DNA from: Acidobacteriaceae bacterium
GTDB taxonomy: Bacteria; Acidobacteriota; Terriglobia; Terriglobales; Acidobacteriaceae
DNA: 64,000 nucleotides
Assembly: GCA_903642225.1 (NCBI GenBank)
Contig: CAHJWI010000010.1
Span: forward strand, 28,197-92,196
Reading direction: 5' to 3'
This document shows, one piece after another, positions 48,327-57,375 of this stretch (positions are counted from its first letter, which is position 1; the number at the start of each line of letters is the position of its first letter). The notes beneath the pieces were generated by a model. The model did not search any database. It saw only the letters and a list, made by a program, of their open reading frames with translations, and was not told the DNA's origin. The translations under genes were made by a program, and so were the position numbers.

Positions 48327-49502
48327 TTACGTCCAGTACAGCACCCGGGCGCTCGGCAGCACGTCGCCGATCGTGCCTTCAAAGAAAGCTCGCATCTCCG
48401 CCATGCTGTCCTTGGGATACACATACTTCACGCTTCCGAATTTGGTCCGCTTCTGTGTTCGGGCCTCTTCCCGCAGATCCAGCGTCGTTTTCGGATACCA
48501 GCCCTGCAGCACCTCTTTGCTGCCCGGTGTAAACCTGTGCGTTATCAGCTCCACCGTCAGATCAACGTCGGCACTATCGGCCAGCGCCTTTGCCACGTCC
48601 GCAAACAGCGTCGCGTACTGCTCTCGCCAGCCCTCCACCGGCATAATGGGCGCAACCGTAAGCCCCACCGGATACCCGGCCTTCGCCATCCGCCGCAAGG
48701 CCCCAAGACGTTGCGCCAGCGTCGCCGTACCCCCTTCAAAGTCTCGCGACACCGCCGCCGCATTCACGCTGAACCGGACCCGCGTGTGTCCGCCATGTTC
48801 AATACCGACAAGGCTCGCCACCGCCGCAAACTTGGTGGTGAACCGCAACTGCACCGGCGCATCCCACGCACCAAAAAACCGGATCGACTCCGCCAGCGAC
48901 CCGGTAAGGTGCTCGATCCCCAGCGGGTCGGTGTAGCACGAAGCCTCAAACGTCGTTCCCTCGTGTGCGCGCTCCCGCGAAGCCGACGTCACCCGCCCCG
49001 CACCCGCATACTCCCGCAAATTGTCGAGGATTTGTGGCATATTCGCGTACGCACGCGTGATCGGCGGCCCACTCAGCGACCCCGCCAGGTAACAGTACTG
49101 GCAGTGCGCCGGGCACCCCTGCGCCAGGTGAAACTGCCAGTCCGCAGACGGCGGAATCGGCTGGAGCTTGCGCGCACCCGGCGGCGACACCACAATGGCA
49201 AAGCTCGTCTTGGCATCCGCATACGCACGCCGCTCATCCACCTCACCCAGGCTGCTGTCACTCAACCCGGTCAGCCGGTTGCTCTTTAGCCGAACCACCG
49301 CCGCGCCATAACTCTCAGCCCGCTCCAGCATGTCGCGCCCATGCGGCAGCAGATATGCATCGGGCGTAATAAACACCCGCCGCGGCCGCCATAGCCGTCC
49401 CTCCGCCAGCGCCGCATCCGGCGCGGTCGGCACAAGCTGCGCCTCTAATCCCAACTCGGTCGCAGGCTCGTCCTGCAAAATCGGCAGCAGCAAAGAACTC
49501 AT
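48327..49502 (-). CDS. SPL-family radical SAM protein (spore-photoproduct-lyase-like)
   Basis: A 391-residue protein with CPAHCQYC (C130, C134, C137), the CxxxCxxC iron-sulfur motif of radical SAM enzymes. The following pattern (AYANMPQILDNL, CYTDPLGIEHLTGSL, RFSVNAAAVSRDFEGGT) matches the SPL family. True spore photoproduct lyase repairs UV lesions in spores; in a non-sporulating acidobacterium the target is unclear and may be another photoproduct. It lies between pyk and a secreted unknown, on the same strand, with 120- and 101-base gaps. Confidence 0.85.
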   Translation of the reverse strand: MSSLLLPILQDEPATELGLEAQLVPTAPDAALAEGRLWRPRRVFITPDAYLLPHGRDMLERAESYGAAVVRLKSNRLTGLSDSSLGEVDERRAYADAKTSFAIVVSPPGARKLQPIPPSADWQFHLAQGCPAHCQYCYLAGSLSGPPITRAYANMPQILDNLREYAGAGRVTSASRERAHEGTTFEASCYTDPLGIEHLTGSLAESIRFFGAWDAPVQLRFTTKFAAVASLVGIEHGGHTRVRFSVNAAAVSRDFEGGTATLAQRLGALRRMAKAGYPVGLTVAPIMPVEGWREQYATLFADVAKALADSADVDLTVELITHRFTPGSKEVLQGWYPKTTLDLREEARTQKRTKFGSVKYVYPKDSMAEMRAFFEGTIGDVLPSARVLYWT

Positions 49503-49604
49503 AACAATAAGATGCTGCTGAATTTGCGATAGCCCACGCGGCTCTGCACGGCTCTCATAAGGCGCACAGAAGAACGGCAGGCTTCTCGTCCCGCCACCAC
49601 CTGC

Positions 49605-50381
49605 TTACCGCGCTTTCTGTACCTCGACCTCGTACCCCTCTGGCGGATAGAACAGCGTCGGATCCGGATCCTTTTGCTCGATGCGGGAAAGCATCATGGC
49701 ACCGTCCTCCACACCACCCAGGCGGATGGTTTCTCTCAATCGGGGCGAGTACCAGGTCTCGTTTACATTTGTCGTCACCGTGCCGTCTGCTTCCGTCTTG
49801 CTGTTGGTTACACGCATGCGCTGGACAGTAAGACCTTCGACCAGAATGTCCCGAGGATGCTCGACCCTGGTCGTTGTGTCCCCGATAGTGGTCGCTTCAT
49901 TCGGCATGTTGTCCCGAATAAAGGCATACACATCCGATTCTTTGTAGCGAATGGTTAGCGGCGCGCACGTCACAAATGCCACACGTTGTCCCGCCGGCAA
50001 CTCCCTATCCGGCACGCGCTCCATCCAGTGAAATTGACAGTGCGACACGGGGTCGCTTACCGACACTTCCTTGATCTTGAAAGACGTTCCGTTGACGGTT
50101 TCTCCGCCAGTCACAGCTTCGGTGCGGGTGCGGCCAAACTTGTCCCGCGCACGCAAGTCCTTTGTCTCCGACACGGCAACGTACGGCCTCTCCAGAACAG
50201 GCGCAAAAGCAACGTCCGTTCCGTCTCCTCTGCCTGGATACCATTTCGCGGGAAAGCGGTCTGAGACCGAAGCAATGTCCAATACCTCCGGCGTGTCTGG
50301 CAGCTGCAACTCCTGCGCGTGCACAACGGCAGCGCATGTTGCAATTGTGCAGGCAAGCACGTAACTGGCGACGCGGACCAT
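49605..50381 (-). CDS. Secreted protein of unknown function
   Basis: About 258 residues from the ATG at 50381, where a signal peptide begins (SYVLACTIATCAAVVHAQ). The mature part is beta-rich with TRTEAVTGGETVNGTSFKI, CQFHWMERVPD, VEGLTVQRMRVTNSK and WYSPRLRETIRLGG. The last segment is reminiscent of outer-membrane lipoprotein-like or DUF4412-type beta folds, but I do not recognise a family. Location periplasmic or outer membrane. No operon partner is close. Confidence 0.75.
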   Translation of the reverse strand: MVRVASYVLACTIATCAAVVHAQELQLPDTPEVLDIASVSDRFPAKWYPGRGDGTDVAFAPVLERPYVAVSETKDLRARDKFGRTRTEAVTGGETVNGTSFKIKEVSVSDPVSHCQFHWMERVPDRELPAGQRVAFVTCAPLTIRYKESDVYAFIRDNMPNEATTIGDTTTRVEHPRDILVEGLTVQRMRVTNSKTEADGTVTTNVNETWYSPRLRETIRLGGVEDGAMMLSRIEQKDPDPTLFYPPEGYEVEVQKAR

Positions 50382-50400
50382 GCGGGATGATAACTCTTGC

Positions 50401-50802
50401 CTAGCCTGTAAGCCCTCGTGCTGAGCGCTTATTCCGCGTCTCAAGCAGAATGATGTCCAGCTCCCCCGTTACCTTGGGCTGAACTTTTGAGATCAGTCTC
50501 GCATTTGTCGCGACAACGCCCATGATGCCGATCAGCGGGTCTGCCAGTCCAGAACCTCGTACCGGAGGCCCAACTACCGCTTATGGAGTTTGCGGTGTTT
50601 AGCGAGGCGGGTTTGTTGGAACATTAGAACGGCATGTCTCATAGGCAACTACATAGAGCTTACTGAAACATACGATCAGACCGCCAACTACCCTGAGGTT
50701 GATCGTGTTTCCATCGGTAGGTTTAGCCGTTGAGAGGGCTTCTCTTTCCCCGAAGGAGCCCAGGACGGTCACCCGCCTCGAAAGCCGCTGATGCCAAAAC
50801 AT
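50401..50802 (-). pseudogene. Interrupted open frame, possible gene remnant
   Basis: In the 574-base gap upstream of the secreted protein gene, one minus-strand frame is open from the ATG at 50802 to a TAA at 50599-50601. After a second TAA (50581-50583) it continues open to a TAG at 50401. The later part (GLADPLIGIMGVVATNARLISKVQPKVTGELDI split over a few residues) has protein-like composition, as does INLRVVGGLIVCFSKLYVV. Two in-frame stops in an otherwise sensible frame suggest a decayed gene. No family is recognised, and chance openness is possible. Confidence 0.3.
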
Positions 50803-50955
50803 AGGCGTTCAATCTACGTCGCCCTGCAAACTTTGGTGTGGGTCCAAGGATTGCCGAAGGCGGGTCGCCGCGACGACACGTAAGCCGGAGGATGCATATA
50901 GCCGTCTTACTTGCTGTTCGTGCATTGCCGAAGTACGGCCATCTTATCGACCTTC

Positions 50956-51981
50956 CTACACATCCCGCCCAAGTTCGGCATTCAACTCCGCACCGCACAG
51001 CACCGTGAACGACGTCAGAAACAGCCACAACAGCAGCACCACACCTGTTCCCAACGAGCCGTATGTGCGGGAGTAGTTTGCGATGTGCGTCACGTACCAG
51101 CCAAACGCGAGCGTCGACAAAAACCACGTTCCCGTGGCAAACAGCGCACCCGGCACCACACGGCGCCAGCTTGGCCGCACCGGCAGGCCATAGCGATAAA
51201 TGCCGGCAATCACGGCGGCAAACACCAGAATCGCACCCACCCACCGGATTGCATTGGCCACCATTAACAGCGTTAGGTCCAACGTCACCGGCAGCATGGT
51301 ACGCACAGCCGGCAGCAGAAAGTGGCCAAACACAATCAACATGCTTGCCACCGTCAGAGGCACCAGACTGATAGGCACAAGCAACAGCGACCACCAGAAC
51401 CGACGCACCTGCCCACGCCAACCCAGGCCCCAGCTATCGTCCGTCAACAGGTAGGCGCGGCGAAAGCCCTCCATCAGCGTACCCAGCACGCCGGCCGCAC
51501 CTGAAATGCTGACCAGCACCGTGCCCAGCACCACGCCCGCACCCTGCGGCGAGCTCTTGGCTGAAAGGATGTAATGCTCCAGCAGCGGAGCGACACTGCT
51601 GGGCAACACGCGATCAAAAAAGAGCGCCAGTTGGTACCGCAGCGGGGCGGCGTACGGCAGAAACGTCACCAGGGCTGCGAATACGATCAGCGCCGGAAAC
51701 AACGCAAAAATTGCCGAATACGCAGCTGCCTTCGCCGTATTCAGAACATCGTGCTGAAAGGCGTTCCAGTATGCCAGCCGCACCTTGTCGGTAAAGTGCA
51801 GGCTCTCTTTGCCCAGAACACGCGCACGATGTGCCTGCGTCTGCAGACTACCCCGCAAGAAGGGGTGGGCTGGCGGAAGCCCGCTGGGCACTACGACGCA
51901 TGGATCTCCCACCACTTCTGAGGAGACGCCTTGATCTGTGCGGTCTGTAGTGGGATCAACGCCCTGCATCGACTCAACCAT
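50956..51981 (-). CDS. YihY/BrkB-family inner-membrane protein
   Basis: About 341 residues from the ATG at 51981, with about 75 soluble N-terminal residues. Six membrane segments follow, with the family pattern AAAYSAIFALFPALIVF, then GAGVVLGTVLVSISGAAGVLGTLMEGFRRAY and the C-terminal YGSLGTGVVLLLWLFLTSFTVLCGAELNAEL. Formerly annotated ribonuclease BN, the family is now considered a membrane protein of uncertain, perhaps transport-related, role. It is separated by 59 bases from the thioredoxin-like gene, which is divergently... transcribed from the same minus strand upstream. Confidence 0.88.
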   Translation of the reverse strand: MVESMQGVDPTTDRTDQGVSSEVVGDPCVVVPSGLPPAHPFLRGSLQTQAHRARVLGKESLHFTDKVRLAYWNAFQHDVLNTAKAAAYSAIFALFPALIVFAALVTFLPYAAPLRYQLALFFDRVLPSSVAPLLEHYILSAKSSPQGAGVVLGTVLVSISGAAGVLGTLMEGFRRAYLLTDDSWGLGWRGQVRRFWWSLLLVPISLVPLTVASMLIVFGHFLLPAVRTMLPVTLDLTLLMVANAIRWVGAILVFAAVIAGIYRYGLPVRPSWRRVVPGALFATGTWFLSTLAFGWYVTHIANYSRTYGSLGTGVVLLLWLFLTSFTVLCGAELNAELGRDV

Positions 51982-52040
51982 CCTTCGCACTTGAGTCTAG
52001 CAACGCACGGTCCCGGTAAGGTGCAGCGGCTCGCCCGCCG

Positions 52041-52529
52041 CTATACCTTGCCTTTATTCAGAAAGTCGACGACGGCTTGCGAGTTCATGTTGCGCATGTT
52101 CTCAAACTCACCCGTGCGATTCGCGTCCAGCACCTTACCCTGCGCATTCAGAATCGCCAGAGCGGGAACTCCCTTTTTAATGTCGATGCCGTAACCTGTG
52201 GGTACCTCCAGGTTCTTGTCAACGTGCCCAACGGACACGTGCACCACCACATAGGACTGCTGCAGGATGGATTGGATCGCCGGCTGGTGGAAGTACACAT
52301 CGAGCACCTGGCAATCGCCACACCAGTCTCCGCCGAAGTCCACAAGCACCCGTTTGTGCTCGCGCTGAGCCTGCTTCAACGCCGCCGCAATGTCCGCGCG
52401 GGGATAGGCATTGTCGTCGTAGAGGTGTGCCTTCACGGCAGGTAGAGCCACTTGCGCGCTTGACGGCAGAGCAACGGCAAATGCCGTTGCCAGGGTTCCC
52501 ACAGCCATAATCTGCTTTGCAAAAGTCAT
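52041..52529 (-). CDS. Thioredoxin-like secreted protein
   Basis: A 162-residue protein; start ATG at 52529, with a GTG at 52544 as alternative. A signal peptide (VGTLATAFAVALPSSAQ) precedes a thioredoxin fold with GGDWCGDCQ (C70, C73), the WCxxC redox site with Asp in the second variable position, and IDIKKGVPALAILN carrying the cis-Pro after GV. It is probably a periplasmic disulfide reductase/isomerase of the DsbD/thioredoxin_7 group. Encoded upstream of the BrkB-like gene on the same strand (59-base gap). Confidence 0.88.
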   Translation of the reverse strand: MTFAKQIMAVGTLATAFAVALPSSAQVALPAVKAHLYDDNAYPRADIAAALKQAQREHKRVLVDFGGDWCGDCQVLDVYFHQPAIQSILQQSYVVVHVSVGHVDKNLEVPTGYGIDIKKGVPALAILNAQGKVLDANRTGEFENMRNMNSQAVVDFLNKGKV

Positions 52530-52666
52530 ACCCACTAGATGCACGAACGCCTGAAAAGAACGACACCTTTGTACATGGACAGCTACAAAAAGATCATTGT
52601 CGACCTGCCCAACGACAGGAAGAGCTCCATTGAGGCACGCGGAGGCTACTAGACCGGCGCAGCCCG

Positions 52667-53923
52667 CTAACGCACCTCATGATCGATTGCCGTCTGCGCG
52701 GCCTGCCAAATCTCCGCGCGCGAGGCCGCGAGTGAATCGCTGGTAGCCGTCCGCCATGCGCCCAGCATCACCACCACCAAGTCCCGCGCCGGATCCACCC
52801 ACACGGACTGCCCAAAAATCCCCAGCGCCGCAAAACTGCCACCCGGAAACGTCCACCACCCCATGCCGTATCCGCGTCCAGCGCCTCCGGCGGCAAACGC
52901 CGGCCGCGTCGCCATGGCAAACCACCCGGCCGGTACAACGCCCGCGCCACCCTGCAATGCCAGCAACCCGAACCGCCCATAGTCACGCAGAGTCGCGCTC
53001 ACGCCGGACCCAGCAAATTCGCGCCCACCGTCCGCAATCCAGAACGCATCCCGCTCCATGCCGAACGGCTTCCACACCGCCTCGCTCAGCACGCCGCTCA
53101 GCGTGTCACCAGCTCCATACTGCGCACACACCCGCCGCAACAACACTCCCAGCAGGTCCGCCTCACCCGTACTGTAATTCCACACCGTTCCAGGCGAATG
53201 CGCGCGCGGCAGCCGTCGCATGTACTCCACAACCTCATCACCACCGCCCGGCACACCCGAGCGGTATAGCCGTACGTTATCGCTGTCCGCGGCGTCATAA
53301 GCCTCCACCCACCGCACACCGCTGCTCATCGTCAACAGTTGCCGCACCGTGACGCCGTCGTAGGCACTCCCTCGCATCTCTGGCAGAGAGTCCGTCACAC
53401 CAACATCCACGCTTCGTAGCCAGCCACGCTGCACTGCCACGCCCACCAGCGTCGACAGAAAAGACTTGGCAACAGAGAACGACGTCCACCGGGTAAGCGG
53501 CCCGGCTTTCTCGTCATACATCTCCGCAGCAACTGTGCCATGGTGCAGCACCAGCAGCCCGATCAGGCCATCGCGCCGCATGCGTTCCCGCACGCCTTCG
53601 CCGCCGGCCAGCCGCATGTTCAGCGCAGCCCCGCCTGGCAGCCGCAGCACCCTGCCTACGTGAGCCACCGTATTGACGGGGAACATAGTCTCCATCCGGC
53701 TGAACCGCCATACACGCTCTGCTGGCGTCCATTGCAAATCCGCTGCCAGACGGTCGGCGACACTTGTCTGGCTTGTGGGGGCATTCCCGATGAGTTGCGC
53801 CGCGGCCGCCGGGACCCAACCCCCATAAACCACTACCGCACCCACAACGCCGGCTACCCCAAATCGCCGAATTCTGCAAAGGAAAATGCTGAGGATGAAA
53901 AGTGCAATCTGTGCAAAAGCCAA
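52667..53923 (-). CDS. Serine hydrolase, class C beta-lactamase-like
   Basis: Start is uncertain: the frame is open far upstream (to 54301) but that part is Arg/Cys-rich and unlike protein. I place it at TTG 53923, where a membrane/signal segment begins (FAQIALFILSIFLC, then a second hydrophobic stretch ending PAAAAQ). The beta-lactamase fold has SVAK (Ser-x-x-Lys nucleophile) in SFSVAKSFLSTLVG, NYSTGEAD as the Tyr motif and GYGMGWW in the C-terminal part. It resembles 6-aminohexanoate-dimer hydrolase/esterase-type enzymes and could cleave esters or amides in the periplasm. Confidence 0.8.
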   Translation of the reverse strand: MAFAQIALFILSIFLCRIRRFGVAGVVGAVVVYGGWVPAAAAQLIGNAPTSQTSVADRLAADLQWTPAERVWRFSRMETMFPVNTVAHVGRVLRLPGGAALNMRLAGGEGVRERMRRDGLIGLLVLHHGTVAAEMYDEKAGPLTRWTSFSVAKSFLSTLVGVAVQRGWLRSVDVGVTDSLPEMRGSAYDGVTVRQLLTMSSGVRWVEAYDAADSDNVRLYRSGVPGGGDEVVEYMRRLPRAHSPGTVWNYSTGEADLLGVLLRRVCAQYGAGDTLSGVLSEAVWKPFGMERDAFWIADGGREFAGSGVSATLRDYGRFGLLALQGGAGVVPAGWFAMATRPAFAAGGAGRGYGMGWWTFPGGSFAALGIFGQSVWVDPARDLVVVMLGAWRTATSDSLAASRAEIWQAAQTAIDHEVR

Positions 53924-54188
53924 AATCTGTAGGCCATGCCAAACTTTCGTAACGCTGCCCTGCAGGGGATGCAGTTTCGTTCGCAAGTGCAACCAAACAA
54001 TGCGTTTACGCCAAGCACGGCTTGTTTCAATCCGGTAACAATCGATGTCCCTCAGCCATTTGTACAATAGCCTCCACAACGATCCACAGATTTTTCCACA
54101 GGCGCGCCGTGCCTGCAAACGCAAGTTGGCGGCAATAGTTTCCTGCCGCCAACCTGACTCCTGACATTGCTTGCAAATCAACAACTTA

Positions 54189-54863
54189 CTAGCGCGGCGT
54201 TGTGGCTCGCGGCGTCGCACGAGGCGCTGTCCGCGTCGGCGCTGCAGACCCTGGAGCCGCAGGCGGAGGTGCGGGCACACCCGACGACGTATTGTAGGCA
54301 TCGATCACGGCACGCGTAATATCCGTCTTCGTATCGGCGTACATTACGTTGCTCTGCTGCTGGTTGCTCACATCCAGCACCAGGGTAAAGCCCTTCTGCC
54401 CGGAATAGCTCTGCATGGTGCCATTCACTTTTTGGGCAATCTTGCCATACGCTTCCTGCAGGTCGGCTTGGTAGGCCGCGCTGGCATCTTCGCCGTCGCG
54501 CTGCAACTGCTTTTCTTTGGTGTCAATGGTGCGTACGCGATTTGCCTTCTCGGTATCCGACAGATTCGGTGAGCTCTGCAGCTGTTGCTTTAGGCTGTCC
54601 ACTTCTTTGCCGGCAGCGTCGATCTGGTTCTTCTTGGGCAGGTACTTGGCCTGCAGATCCTGAATTGCCTTCTGCCCTTCGTTGGTGGCAAACACTGCCT
54701 GCTCAAAGCTGATCAGTGCAATCTTTGCGGGAATTGCCTCCGGCGCAGCCGTGGTTGGCGCAGCAGCAGGGGCCGCAGGCGCTGCCTGGGCATAGGTCGC
54801 GGACGAAACGGCAAGCGAAGTGGCTGCGACGGCAAGCGTCGACACGGTACGGAGAAAAGTCAT
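54189..54863 (-). CDS. OmpH/Skp-like periplasmic chaperone
   Basis: About 224 residues from the ATG at 54863, with AAGGAG upstream. A signal peptide (TLAVAATSLAVSSATYAQ) is followed by an Ala/Pro/Thr-rich linker, then the OmpH start KIALISFEQAVFATNEGQKAIQDLQAK and a long coiled-coil (about 80-150). A late hydrophobic strand is GFTLVLDVSNQQ. The C-terminal tail is Pro/Ala/Thr/Arg-rich. Skp chaperones hold unfolded outer-membrane proteins. bamA and lpxD, its usual neighbours, are not here. Confidence 0.85.
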   Translation of the reverse strand: MTFLRTVSTLAVAATSLAVSSATYAQAAPAAPAAAPTTAAPEAIPAKIALISFEQAVFATNEGQKAIQDLQAKYLPKKNQIDAAGKEVDSLKQQLQSSPNLSDTEKANRVRTIDTKEKQLQRDGEDASAAYQADLQEAYGKIAQKVNGTMQSYSGQKGFTLVLDVSNQQQSNVMYADTKTDITRAVIDAYNTSSGVPAPPPAAPGSAAPTRTAPRATPRATTPR

Positions 54864-55454
54864 GCGGATGGTAGAGCTCCTTGATGATCGTGGCCGGCTG
54901 AAGTCGATGCTTCGCCCCATGCGACCGTAATGAATGCTGTAGTAAGTCTCACCAGATCGCCTGGTGCACCTTGGATCACCTGCTGCATTGACGTGGTGGC
55001 TTGGTGCATTGGCCACAAACCCGCCACGCGCAATCAGTGGATAGACGCAGTTCCACAACAAACCGCTCGCGGCAAACCTTCAACAGTATAGGTCCGCCCC
55101 AAAACCCGGTCAAACTGCTTCCGGTATACCTTCTGTAATAGCGCAAAAGGGTGACGCAGATGTCAGGAGCGACCTCATGCATTACCGCGACGAAGGGGAT
55201 GCGTGGCGTCGCACAAGACTTCCTTGCCCGGAACTTGGGCCCTTGCCGAACGGATGCAGAGCTTTAAGAACTTGAAAGGGCCGCTTCGATGACGTCGATG
55301 GCCGCTTTAACCTGGAGAAGCTGGAAGCAGAGGTTGCGACAATGCCTGAGCGGATTGGTTTGCACATCGACAGACTGGTTCCGCTCTCGACGTCTCTAAC
55401 CGCCTCGCAACCATGGAGCACCATCGCACCCTACGCCTACCCGCATCCTAAATT
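54864..55454. other. 591-base intergenic region
   Basis: This gap separates ompH-like and DUF885 genes. It holds the promoter region for the ompH-like gene (AAGGAG ribosome site near 54880) and the possible frameshifted remnant described at 55254-55420. Otherwise I see only short open frames without recognisable features; no RNA gene is apparent. Confidence 0.5.
55254..55420 (+). pseudogene. Possible frameshifted remnant of a small coiled-coil protein
   Basis: The ATG at 55254 opens MQSFKNLKG and then hits a stop. Shifting by one base near 55280 gives RFDDVDGRFNLEKLEAEVAT and then PERIGLHIDRLV, a heptad-like pattern typical of small coiled-coil proteins. The reading continues into the DUF885 gene. 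This is one frameshift away from a sensible 50-residue peptide, so it may be a relic or chance. Confidence 0.25.
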
Positions 55455-57245
55455 CTACCGCTTCGCCTCCGTCGGCCTCTGCGTTTTGATCCAGCGTTCC
55501 ACCCGCACCTGCAGCAGGTCCAGCGGCATCGCTCCTCCACTCAAAATTTCATCGTGAAAACTGCGGATATCAAACCGAGGCCCGAGTTGCGCCTTTGCCA
55601 TTTCCCGCAGTTCGCGGATCTTTAGCTGGCCCATTTTGTAGGCAAGCGCCTGTCCTGGCCACGCGATGTACCGGTCGGTCTCGCTTTGCGCAAGCGGCTC
55701 GTTTACGTCGTTCTGCAGCATGTAATCGATCACCTGCTGGCGTGTCCAGCCGTAGTCGTGGATGCCGGTGTCGACCACCAGGCGCACGGCCCGAAACAGC
55801 TCACTATTCAGCCGTCCGTAGTCGCTCACCGGCTCTTTGTAAAAGCCGACCTCCTTGCCAAGCTCCTCCGCATACAGCGCCCAGCCCTCCACGTATGCCG
55901 TAGATCCACTGCCGCCAAATTTGCGGAACTTGGGCAAACCGGTCAACTGCTGCTGCACGGACAGCTGCATGTGGTGGCCAGGAATGCCTTCGTGATACGC
56001 CACCGCCTCGTCCAGCACGCGCGTGCGGTGCGCAAAATCACTGGTTGCCACGCTTACCCGCCCCGGCCGCTTGCCGTCCGGCGTCCCGGTCTGGTAGTGG
56101 GTTGCAGACGCAGCCTGAAACGACGGGATCGCCTCCACGGTTACCGGCGACTTTGGCAGCACGTTGAACAGTTCCGGCAGCTTCGGCTCCATCTGCGCAA
56201 TGGCTTCGCGAAAGTCGTTCAGGATCTGATCGGCGCCTGTCGGAATCCAACGCGGGTCCTTGGCAATGGCGGTACGAAAGCTCTTTAAATCCGGATATCC
56301 TTGCTGCTTGGCGATGTCCGCTTGCAGCGTGGTGATCCGGGCAACCTCGCTCAGGCCGATCGCGTGGATCTCCTTCGCCGTCTTGTCCGTCGTGGTCTGG
56401 TTGCGTACCGCAACGGCATACCTATGCCTGCCATCCGGCAGGCTTTCCACGCTGATCGTTTCCCGGCCTTTTGGCGCGTAATCGGTCCGCAGGAAGACTG
56501 CAAAACTCTTGTAGGCCGGCATCACGTCCATGGTAATGGCGGTGTTGATGGCGGCCGTCAGCCGCTGTTTGTCTGCATCGCTGAATGCCGCCGGAAACTT
56601 CTTCAGCGGCAAGGCAAACGGGTTCGACGCGATGATCCCGTCGCACTGCGCAGGCAGCTTTTCCATCAGGAACTTCGGCGGCATCAGGCCGTCGCGCTCC
56701 CCCGCCTTCAACACCTCGACGATTTGATTTAGCGCAATTGGAATTGCGTGTAGTCGTGCTACATAGTCGTTGTAATGCTGCACGGAATCAAAGGGCATGC
56801 TGAGCGGCAGGTCGGCCAGGCTGGTGTGAATTCCACCCTGCTGGTTCACCGGCATCTCGTAGTTCTTGAGCAGGTAGGCTTCATCGCCGCGCTCAAAACT
56901 GCGCATCAGCAGCTGGTGCGATAGCGCATCCTGCTCCGTCATGCCGTCGGTTGAAATGGCACGCAGCCGTTGTTCAAAGGCCATTGCTGTCGCATGCTGC
57001 ATGGCGATCGCGGCCAGCGACTCGTCCCCAAGCAGAGCGTTGTACCGGTAATCCCCGATGGCCGTCGCACGCTCCGGGTTTTCGCGCAGGCCATTCTCAA
57101 AGTACTCGTCGAACAGCTTGTTTTGCGTCATTACGCGCTCTGCCACCCGCGCGGACGCAGGCGCCTGTGCAACAGCGCTGGCGAATACGGGAACGGACAG
57201 CAGCAAGGGCAAGCCTCTGGAAAAAAGCAAACGGATCGAAGTCAT
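55455..57245 (-). CDS. DUF885-family secreted metallopeptidase-like protein
   Basis: A 596-residue protein with a signal peptide (LPLLLSVPVFASAVAQ). The core has AVAYHEGIPGHHMQ, a HExxxGHH-type zinc motif, followed by SGSTAYVEGWALYAEELG with the downstream Glu. This pattern defines the DUF885 family, thought to be gluzincin-related peptidases. N-terminal helices include NPERATAIGDYRYNALLGDESL. The length is typical. It probably degrades peptides in the periplasm. It stands alone on the minus strand. Confidence 0.88.
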   Translation of the reverse strand: MTSIRLLFSRGLPLLLSVPVFASAVAQAPASARVAERVMTQNKLFDEYFENGLRENPERATAIGDYRYNALLGDESLAAIAMQHATAMAFEQRLRAISTDGMTEQDALSHQLLMRSFERGDEAYLLKNYEMPVNQQGGIHTSLADLPLSMPFDSVQHYNDYVARLHAIPIALNQIVEVLKAGERDGLMPPKFLMEKLPAQCDGIIASNPFALPLKKFPAAFSDADKQRLTAAINTAITMDVMPAYKSFAVFLRTDYAPKGRETISVESLPDGRHRYAVAVRNQTTTDKTAKEIHAIGLSEVARITTLQADIAKQQGYPDLKSFRTAIAKDPRWIPTGADQILNDFREAIAQMEPKLPELFNVLPKSPVTVEAIPSFQAASATHYQTGTPDGKRPGRVSVATSDFAHRTRVLDEAVAYHEGIPGHHMQLSVQQQLTGLPKFRKFGGSGSTAYVEGWALYAEELGKEVGFYKEPVSDYGRLNSELFRAVRLVVDTGIHDYGWTRQQVIDYMLQNDVNEPLAQSETDRYIAWPGQALAYKMGQLKIRELREMAKAQLGPRFDIRSFHDEILSGGAMPLDLLQVRVERWIKTQRPTEAKR

Positions 57246-57375
57246 GTGTTTGCGCAGAGTACCAGACCTTTAGCGTTCGCCGGAACACACGCTCCTGCTA
57301 CTTGGCCTTCTTGCAGACAACCTCTGCACTGCACTTCGTTGTAGAGCTACCCGAGCAGCACAGAACGCGCCGATG

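Noticed and set aside
53924..54301. Upstream in-frame extension of the serine hydrolase (to 54301)
   Set aside because: Arg/Cys/Gln-rich sequence without family resemblance, and the 3' part overlaps the end of the OmpH-like gene.
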